This document shows positions 52,948 to 60,700 of a stretch of DNA of 64,000 bases, one piece after another. Location of the stretch: positions 1 through 64,000 of the IMG/VR virus record IMGVR_UViG_3300046009_005595. One strand, written 5' to 3'. The notes below the pieces were generated by a model. That model was given only the letters and a program-made list of their open reading frames with translations. It was not told where the DNA came from and did not search any database. The stretch's first letter is position 1. Each line of letters starts with the position of its first letter. This DNA is from a virus. A program made the translations under genes and the position numbers.

Positions 52948-54364
52948 AATGGGAATTTCTGATTTAGAACCAATAATTTTAACATTAGAAAGATTAAAGA
53001 AAAAAGAATTAGCTGTTGAAATTTTGGAAACATTTTCTAAAGTTTCTAGATCATATGATGAATATGATAATATTGCTAAATGTTTCTTTAGATTAAAAGA
53101 TTATAATTCTTCTATAGAATATGGTTTGAAAGCTTTAGTATTAGCTCCAGATAGTCAGCGTTTATATTTTGCTAGGGAAAATTTAATTAATGTATACCAA
53201 CATGCAAATTATCCAGAAATAGCTTTAAAATATATTGAACAAAACGAACATGTCATTCCAAATAATGTAGACAATTTATTAGCTAAAGCATATTCATTTT
53301 ATCTATTAACTAGAAGAGATGAAGCAGAAGAAATTTTACAAAATTTATTATCAAATTTTGAATTATCTGAAGAAATAGAAACTAAAGTTAAATTTAATCT
53401 AGGTACTTATTATCTATATAGAGATGAATTTCAAAAAGGATTAAGATTATTCTTAGAACAAGGGGCTAAGATGAAGGTTTGGAATACTGAATCTATTTTT
53501 GCTAGAAATAATAATTTAAATCTAGAAACATTTAATAATAAAATAAAAGCTCAGTCTTTTAAAAAGTGGGATGGAATTATAAGACCTGGTAAATCTATTA
53601 TAGTTCATGCTGAAGCTGGGATAGGCGATGAAATAATTAATTTTAGATTTATGAAAACTCTTACTGATTTAGGAATGATTCCTTATTGGTATAATTCCTA
53701 TCCAGAAAGATCTGATATATTAAAAGTTTTTGAACGACAAGGATTTAATGTAATAAGAAAATTATCTGAAGTTTCAGATTCTGATGTATATTATACTCAA
53801 TCTATGCATTTACCAATAGATCTAAATTTAGAATATAAAGATTTATGGTATGGACCTTATATTAAAGCAGATGAATCATATATAGAAAAATGGAGTTATA
53901 TAAAAACTAGCGAAAAATTAAAGATTGGAATTAGATGGCAAGGAAATCCTTTCTATGATAATGATTTACATAGATCAGTTGATTTAAAGGGAATTTATGA
54001 ATCTTTAAAACATATAGACGCAGATTTTTATTCATTACAAAAGGATAATGGTTTAGAAGAATTATCAGATTTCCATGGACTTATTGATCTTGGGGATAAA
54101 TTAAATTCATGGGAAGATACACTAGCTGTAATAGAAAATTTAGATCTTGTAATAACAAGCTGCACTTCAGTAGCTCATGCTTCTGCTGCTATGGGTAAAA
54201 GGACTTGCATTTTTGTACCTATTTCTGCTTATTATGTTTGGTCTCATTCTATGGAAAAATCTCCTTGGTATGGTGATAATGTATTTTTATTCAGACAAGA
54301 ATCTCCTAGAACTTGGAAAGAACCATTAGAAAAATTAAAGAAATCTTTATTTAATATAATCTAA
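52937..54364 (+). CDS. TPR-glycosyltransferase, heptosyltransferase-like GT-B
   Basis: 475 residues. The first about 200 residues are TPR-like helical repeats (ALVLAPDSQRLYFARENLIN, AKAYSFYLLTRRDEAEEILQ). From about 210, a GT-B domain: SIIVHAEAGIGDEIINFRFM, KLKIGIRWQGNPFYDNDLHR, LDLVITSCTSVAHASAAMGK and SPWYGDNVFLFRQ with a Trp near the end, the pattern of GT9 heptosyltransferase-like and bacterial TPR-GT proteins. TPR-linked transferases usually modify proteins, so the fibre proteins around it are plausible acceptors. It converges with the HldD-like gene with an 18-base overlap at the 3' ends. Confidence 0.78.
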   Translation: MTTKMGISDLEPIILTLERLKKKELAVEILETFSKVSRSYDEYDNIAKCFFRLKDYNSSIEYGLKALVLAPDSQRLYFARENLINVYQHANYPEIALKYIEQNEHVIPNNVDNLLAKAYSFYLLTRRDEAEEILQNLLSNFELSEEIETKVKFNLGTYYLYRDEFQKGLRLFLEQGAKMKVWNTESIFARNNNLNLETFNNKIKAQSFKKWDGIIRPGKSIIVHAEAGIGDEIINFRFMKTLTDLGMIPYWYNSYPERSDILKVFERQGFNVIRKLSEVSDSDVYYTQSMHLPIDLNLEYKDLWYGPYIKADESYIEKWSYIKTSEKLKIGIRWQGNPFYDNDLHRSVDLKGIYESLKHIDADFYSLQKDNGLEELSDFHGLIDLGDKLNSWEDTLAVIENLDLVITSCTSVAHASAAMGKRTCIFVPISAYYVWSHSMEKSPWYGDNVFLFRQESPRTWKEPLEKLKKSLFNII

Positions 54365-55204
54365 AATAGCACAAGAATATTTCTGATAATGTTCTTTTAA
54401 ATTTTCTGGCATAGGAATCCATTCAATATATTGTTCTGAATTTTCTATGCCATTTTTTATACAAACTTCTTTTGCTACATCATAAAAAGATTTGGTAGTT
54501 CCAGTACCAACATCATATATGCCAGAATTATGTTCTTTTATTAATTTCAATTTCGTATTAATAACATCTTCTACAGATATAAAATCTCTATAATATTCTT
54601 TAGAACCTTCAAATAATTTTATTTTTCCATATTCATTTAATTGATTTGTAAATTTATGATATGGACTAGATTGATTTCCTTTATGATTTTCATTTGGACC
54701 ATATACATTGAAATATCTTAATCCTTGTAAAAGTTTAGGAGGTTTTCTGGATTTAATGACTAAATCTGCAACATAATCTACTTGTTGTTTTGATTTTGCA
54801 TATAAATTTAACGGATTAGTTTCTTTATTTGGATTATTCCATTCTTCTTTTGAAGGGTTTCCATACACAGAAGCTGAAGATGCATATTGCAATGGTATAT
54901 TATTATTTCTGCAATAATATATTAAATCCCATGAACAATTTACGTTTTTATGAAATAAAGATTTCCAATCAGTTTCTGTTGTTGATGATATTGCCCCTTC
55001 GTGAAATATTATTTGAGTTTCCTTACAATATCTATCTATATCATTATAAAAAACATCTGCTGGTGTAAATAAAATATTATGTTTAATAATATAATCTCTT
55101 TGTTGATAATCCACAGCTAATATATCAGTTTCTCCTGATTCTATCAAACTTTTTATTAAATTTGATCCGATAAAACCACAAGCTCCAGTAACAATTATTT
55201 TCAT
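54347..55204 (-). CDS. hldD: ADP-heptose 6-epimerase-like NAD(P) epimerase
   Basis: 285 residues from the ATG at 55204 (GAGG nearby); the upstream in-frame start is rejected because conserved sequence begins at MKIIVTGACGFIGSN. Features of HldD/RfaD: FHEGAISSTTETDWK, ASSASVYG, YAKSKQQVD (Y-x3-K), LRYFNVYGPNENHKGNQSS, LFEGSKEYYRDFISVEDVIN, GIYDVGTGTTKSF and IEWIPMPENLKEHYQKYS. HldD makes ADP-L-glycero-D-manno-heptose for LPS core or protein heptosylation. It ends about 25 residues before the usual C-terminus of HldD (310 in E. coli), and its 3' end overlaps the TPR-glycosyltransferase. Confidence 0.85.
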   Translation of the reverse strand: MKIIVTGACGFIGSNLIKSLIESGETDILAVDYQQRDYIIKHNILFTPADVFYNDIDRYCKETQIIFHEGAISSTTETDWKSLFHKNVNCSWDLIYYCRNNNIPLQYASSASVYGNPSKEEWNNPNKETNPLNLYAKSKQQVDYVADLVIKSRKPPKLLQGLRYFNVYGPNENHKGNQSSPYHKFTNQLNEYGKIKLFEGSKEYYRDFISVEDVINTKLKLIKEHNSGIYDVGTGTTKSFYDVAKEVCIKNGIENSEQYIEWIPMPENLKEHYQKYSCAILDYIK

Positions 55205-55221
55205 ATTAACCTCAATATTTT

Positions 55222-55229
55222 TATAAATA
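55222..55229 (+). promoter_or_regulatory. T4-type late promoter before the 55265 gene
   Basis: TATAAATA 36 bases upstream of the ATG at 55265, in the divergent gap with the hldD-like gene. ACAGGGTT near the ATG may serve as ribosome binding site. Confidence 0.68.
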
Positions 55230-55264
55230 TAGTATATAAATTTATTTATCACACAGGGTTACTC

Positions 55265-55600
55265 ATGGCAATTGTAAAAAATCTAACAGTAGACAGATAT
55301 TCTACATATGAAAGAATGTTTAGTTTTCTAGATAAAAATAAGAATCCTTTTGATCTTACTGGATATACAGCAAAAGCACAAATAAAGAAATATAGTAATG
55401 AAAGTTTAATTGCTGAGTTTGATTGTTCTGTTGTTCAGCCACCTACATTAGGAAGAATAATAGTAACATTAGATTATGGAATCACAGCAAATACAGATCC
55501 TGGTAAATATTCATATGATGTTTTATTATATTCAAATGAAGATACCGTTAGAGCAGTAGAAGGAACTATAGATATAACTCCTAATATAACTGAATTATAA
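55265..55600 (+). CDS. Small beta-sandwich tail protein, 111 aa
   Basis: MAIVKNLTVDRYSTYERMFS is followed by LTGYTAKAQIKKYSNESLIA and IIVTLDYGITANTDPGKYSY with VEGTIDITPNITEL. Alternating strands in the style of N-terminal domains of BppU or tail-associated Ig-like proteins (Gly-Tyr-x-Ala-Arg/Lys, then Pro-Gly-x-Tyr-x-Tyr-Asp-Val). Such small proteins often attach decoration to fibres. Function unproven. Confidence 0.65.
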   Translation: MAIVKNLTVDRYSTYERMFSFLDKNKNPFDLTGYTAKAQIKKYSNESLIAEFDCSVVQPPTLGRIIVTLDYGITANTDPGKYSYDVLLYSNEDTVRAVEGTIDITPNITEL

Positions 55601-55617
55601 TCTAAGAGGATTTTAAA

Positions 55618-57243
55618 ATTTCTAAAAGACAAATAATATTTGGAAAATCTTCTAATACTCCAAATAAAAAATCTATAGAATTTGCTGATGTATTAAATTC
55701 CTCAAATACAAGTAATGTTAATATTGTATTTGGGGAATCATCTAATACGCCAACTAAAAAAACTATAGGATTTGCTGATGTATTAAATTCTCCAAATACA
55801 AGTCAAGTTAAACTTGCAACTGGAAAATCTTCTAATACCCCAACTAAAAAAAATATACAATTTGTTGATGTATTGAATTCTCCAAATACAAGTTATGTTG
55901 AACTTGTAAATCTATATAATATTCCTAATAAATCATATATAGAATTTGTTGATTTACTAAATTCTCCAGATATAAATTATGTTGAAGTTGTAAACGTATA
56001 TAATATTCCAAATAAAGCATATATAGAATATGCAGAAGTACAATATTCTGCAACTGGTAAATATATTGATTATGCTGAATTGGAAAGATCTCCTTTTGCA
56101 AAATATATTGCATTTGTAGATGTAATTGCAGATATGAATTCATATGATTTATTGAAATTTGAAAATGTTATTATATTAGATATTCAAACTTTTACATTAT
56201 CAAAAACTTTTTATGAAAGTTTTAAAACTTCAGATACTACAAAATTAAATCCTAATAAAATAAGAAAAGAAACTATAGTATTCTCAGACACACTTTCCCT
56301 ATTAGCTATATTCAATAGAAATCCTAAAGATACTTCATTAATTGATGATATTGTATATTTAAAATATAATAAACCATTTATAGATAATTTTAATATAGAT
56401 GATATATCTTTTTTAAATCCTAATAAGATAAAGTATGATACTATTATTACAGATGATAGTAAAATATTAGATGCTTCTAAAATAAAATATGATACCAGTA
56501 TTATAAATGATAGCAAAATATTTGATGCTTCTAAGATAAAGTATGATAATACTGAAATTTTAGATGTCTCTACATTTAATCAATTTAAGACAAAATATGA
56601 TACTAGCATTATAAATGATATATCTTTTTTAAATCCTAATAAAATAAAGTATGATGGTAGTGTTATAGATGATAGAAAAACATTTGATTCTTTTAAGATA
56701 AAATATGATATTAGTTCTATATCAGATACATCTTTTTTAAATCCTAATAAGATAAAATATGATATTAGTTCTATATCAGATACATCTTTTTTAAATCCTA
56801 ATAAAATAAAGTATGATATTAGTATTATAAATGATATTAAATCATTTGATGCTTCTAAGATAAAATATGATACTATCATTATAAATGATATCAAAACATT
56901 TGATGCTTTTAAGATAAAATATGATACTAGTTCTATAACAGATATATCTAAAATAGACACTAATAAATTCATATATGATACAATAATAACAACAGATGTT
57001 GCTGTATTAAATCAGTTAAAAATACTTTATGATACTAGTTCTATAATTGATAATAAGACTATAAATCAATCTAAAATAAAATATGATAATATTAATATAT
57101 TTGAAAGTATTTCATTAAATCCAGAAAAGTCTGAATTTGATGCATTTTCTTTTCAAGAATATGGTGAGATGTTTCATTATACATATACATTCAATAATAC
57201 CTATTTTGCCGAACGCTATGTTGGCGTAATTTCAACTTTTTAA
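55618..57243 (+). CDS. Repeat-rich tail protein with apparent AUU start
   Basis: 541 residues if started at ATT 55618. AAGAGG lies 8 bases upstream and a stop codon in the same frame lies just before (55603-55605). The next conventional start in frame is a TTG at 55873, inside a repeat and without a ribosome binding site. The protein starts SKRQIIFGKSSNTPNKKSIE. It has three 30-residue repeats (KSSNTPxKKxIxFADVLNS), then NIPNK...YIE repeats to about residue 165, and later 18-residue repeats (KIKYDTSIINDSKIFDAS type, about 265-490). The end FAERYVGVISTF is aromatic. Probable fibre or whisker-type protein. Confidence 0.6.
   Translation: MSKRQIIFGKSSNTPNKKSIEFADVLNSSNTSNVNIVFGESSNTPTKKTIGFADVLNSPNTSQVKLATGKSSNTPTKKNIQFVDVLNSPNTSYVELVNLYNIPNKSYIEFVDLLNSPDINYVEVVNVYNIPNKAYIEYAEVQYSATGKYIDYAELERSPFAKYIAFVDVIADMNSYDLLKFENVIILDIQTFTLSKTFYESFKTSDTTKLNPNKIRKETIVFSDTLSLLAIFNRNPKDTSLIDDIVYLKYNKPFIDNFNIDDISFLNPNKIKYDTIITDDSKILDASKIKYDTSIINDSKIFDASKIKYDNTEILDVSTFNQFKTKYDTSIINDISFLNPNKIKYDGSVIDDRKTFDSFKIKYDISSISDTSFLNPNKIKYDISSISDTSFLNPNKIKYDISIINDIKSFDASKIKYDTIIINDIKTFDAFKIKYDTSSITDISKIDTNKFIYDTIITTDVAVLNQLKILYDTSSIIDNKTINQSKIKYDNINIFESISLNPEKSEFDAFSFQEYGEMFHYTYTFNNTYFAERYVGVISTF
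56707..56814 (+). repeat. 54-bp tandem repeat, two near-identical copies within a longer array
   Basis: Units at 56707-56760 and 56761-56814 encode DISSISDTSFLNPNKIKY twice. More diverged 54-bp units surround them from about 56410 to 57090. Confidence 0.85.
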
Positions 57244-57246
57244 TTA

Positions 57247-57254
57247 TATAAATA
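57247..57254 (+). promoter_or_regulatory. T4-type late promoter of the fibre B operon
   Basis: TATAAATA 33 bases upstream of the ATG at 57287, immediately after the preceding stop codon. AGAGG serves as ribosome binding site. Confidence 0.7.
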
Positions 57255-57286
57255 ATATAAAATATATTATTTTAGAGGAAACTTAA

Positions 57287-57733
57287 ATGTTCAAAGAATC
57301 AATAAAAATGTCAGGAAATATTAATCTTCATCTTACAGATGAAGATGGAAATCTTAAAGTAAATGGAACATATCCTAATCTTGTAGTATTTTCAGGAAAA
57401 TCTTATATTGCTAATAGAATGACTTCAAATTCTTCTGCTATAATGTCTCATCTTGCTGTTGGAACAAATACAGTGGCAGCAGCAAATACTGATATTATTT
57501 TAAATGCAGAAATTTCTAGGGTTGCATTAACTTCTACTACAGTATCATCTAATACTATAACTTATGTTACTATATTTAATCCTGGTAGTGGAACTGGAGC
57601 TATAACAGAAGCTGGAATATTCAATTCAGCAACAGCAAATGGTGGAACAATGCTTTGTAGAACAGTATTTCCTGTAGTTAACAAAGAAAGTGGAGATACA
57701 TTGACAATTACTTGGAATGTAACAGCAAGTTAA
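57287..57733 (+). CDS. Conserved tail-fibre-associated protein, 148 aa
   Basis: GNYPNLVV-type start (NGTYPNLVVFSGKSYIANRM), a central SHLAVGTNTVAAANTDIILN and the end GAITEAGIFNSATANGGTML then FPVVNKESGDTLTITWNVTA. This recurring phage family (M-x-H-L-A-V-G-T, I-T-E-A-G-I-F) is found beside tail fibre genes of many phages and is probably a small beta-structured fibre or collar component. It ends 4 bases before fibre B. Confidence 0.7.
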   Translation: MFKESIKMSGNINLHLTDEDGNLKVNGTYPNLVVFSGKSYIANRMTSNSSAIMSHLAVGTNTVAAANTDIILNAEISRVALTSTTVSSNTITYVTIFNPGSGTGAITEAGIFNSATANGGTMLCRTVFPVVNKESGDTLTITWNVTAS

Positions 57734-57737
57734 TAAA

Positions 57738-60700
57738 ATGGCTAATATTACTCTTAGAAGGAGTTCAGGTAATACTGAACCTAGATCTGCAAATGTTTTT
57801 GTAAAAAATTATCCACTACTAGATACTGAAGTTGATAATAATTTTAACAATCTTAACAATTCTGTAGAGTATAATTCTGGGATAGTAATATTATCATACG
57901 ATAAAGCTAATATTTCGTATTATCAAGCTGATAGTGCATTTAATCAAGCTAATATAGCTATTTCATATGCACAATCAGCATTTAACACTGCTAATAATTC
58001 TGGGATAGGGGTATCAGCATATAATCAAGCTAATGTTGCATATAATACTGCAAACCTAGCTATTTTATACGCACAATCAGCATTTAATACTACAAATACA
58101 AATTTAATAATAACAGAGTCTGCATTTAAAACAGCAAACATATCATTAAATAACACATCAAGTGCCTTTAACAAAGCAAACTCTGTTGGTAATGATTCTG
58201 TTAATGCATTTAATAAAGCTAACTCTGCTGGTAATGATGCACTCAATGCTTATAATCAAGCTAATACTGGAACATTATATACTCAAGCAGCATTTAATAA
58301 AGCTAACTCTTCTGGTAATGATGCAGTCAATGCTTATAATCAAGCTAATACTGGAACATTATATGCTCAAGCAGCATTTAATGCTGCTAATAATTCTGCA
58401 ACTTCAGGACCAGCATTTATCCAAGCTAATATAGCATATAATCAAGCTAATACTGCTGTATTATATGCTCAAGCAGCATTTAATAAAGCTAACTCTGTTG
58501 GTAATGATGCTGTTAATGCTTATATTCAAGCTAATGTTGGAATTCTTTATTCATCATCAGCATTTAATAAAGCTAATTCTGCTGGTAATGATGCTGTTAA
58601 TGCTTACACACAAGCTAATACTGGAATACAATATTCTCAAGCAGCATTTAATAAAGCTAACTCTGCTGGTAATGATGCTGTTAATGCTTACATACAAGCT
58701 AATACTGGGATTCTTTATTCATCATCAGCATTTAATAAAGCTAATTCTGTTGGTAATGATGCTGTTAATGCATATAATACTGCAAATATAGCTATTGTAT
58801 ACACACAATCAGCATTTGCTGCTGCTAATAATGAACCAATAGCCAAGTCTGCTTTTAATCAAGCAAATTTAGCATTTACTCAAGCTAATATAGCATATAA
58901 TACAGCTAATACTGGAATTCTTTATTCATCATCAGCATTTACTCAAGCTAATATAGTATATAATACAGCTAATACTGGAATTCTTTATTCATCATCAGCA
59001 TTTACTCAAGCTAATATAGCAATAAATTTTGCACAATCAGCATTTGCTGCTGCTAATAATGAACCAATAGCCAAGTCTGCTTTTAATCAAGCTAATACAG
59101 CATTAAATAATTCTTTAGGTGCTTTAATTATAGCTAATACTGCATATAATACAGCTAATATTGGTGTTAATAATTCTTTATCAGCATTTAATAAAGCTAA
59201 TTCTTCTAGTAACGATTCTGTTAATGCATTTAATAAAGCTAATTCTGCTGGTAATGATTCAGTCAATGCTTATATTCAAGCTAATATAGCATATAATACA
59301 GCTAATACAGCAATTAATAATACATTAGGTGCATTTAACAAAGCTAACTCTGCTGGTAATGATGCTGTAAATGCTTATAATCAAGCTAATATAGCAATAG
59401 ATTTTGCACAATCAGCTTTCAAATCTTCTAATGTAAATTTAATAAACACACAATCTGCTTTTAATCAAGCTAATGTAGCAATAGATTTTGCACAATCAGC
59501 TTTTAATACTGCCAATAATGAAATAATAGCTAAATCTGCTTTTAATCAAGCTAATTTAGCATTTAATGCTACCAACAATGCATACACACAAGCTAATACT
59601 GCAATTAATAATGCACTAGGAGCATTTAACAAAGCAAATTCTGCTGGTATTGACGCTGTAAATGCTTATATTCAAGCTAATACAGCAATTTTATATTCAT
59701 CATCAGCATTTAGTCAATCTAATACTGCAATTAATAATGCATTAGGGGCATTCAATGCTGCTAATAATGAACCAATAGCTAAGTCTGCATTTGCTCAAGC
59801 TAATACAGCATTAAATAATGCATTAGATGCTTTTAATAAAGCTAACTCTGCTGGTAATGATGCAGTTAACTCATATAATAAAGCTAACTCTGCTGGTAAT
59901 GATGCCGTTAACTCATATAATAAAGCTAATTCTGCTGGTAATGATGCAGTCAATGCATTTATTAGAGCTAATACAGCATTAAATAATGCGTTAGGGGCAT
60001 TCAATGCTGCTAATAATGAACCAATAGCTAAGTCTGCATTTGCTCAAGCTAATACAGCATTAAATAATGCGTTAGGGGCATTCAATGCTGCTAATAATGA
60101 ACCAATAGCTAAGTCTGCATTTGCTCAAGCTAATACAGCAATTAATAATACATTAGGTGCATTTAACAAAGCTAACTCTGCTGGTAATGATGCAGTCAAT
60201 GCATTCATTAGAGCTAATACAGCATTAAATAATGCGTTAGGGGCATTCAATGCTGCAAATAATGAACCAATAGCTAAGTCTGCATTTACTCAAGCTAACA
60301 CTGCATTAAATAATGCATTAGGAGCATTTAACAAAGCTAACTCTGTTGGTAATGATGCAGTTAATGCATTCATTCAAGCAAATACAACATTAAATAATGC
60401 ATTAGGAGCATTCAACAAAGCAAACTCTTCTGGAAATGATGCAGTTAACGCATTCATTCAAGCTAATACTGCATTAAATAATGCGTTAGGTGCATTTAAT
60501 AATTCTAACACTAAATTTAATTCTTCTGGTGGTAATATAACCGGACCAGTAACTATATCTTCTTCTTTAATAGTAACTGGAAATGTAACATTTACTGGTA
60601 ACGTCACATCAGTTAGTGCTAATAATTTAGCTGTTCAAGATAATATGATTTATCTTAATAGTGGATCTAACGTTGCTAACCCTGATTTAGGATTTGCAGG

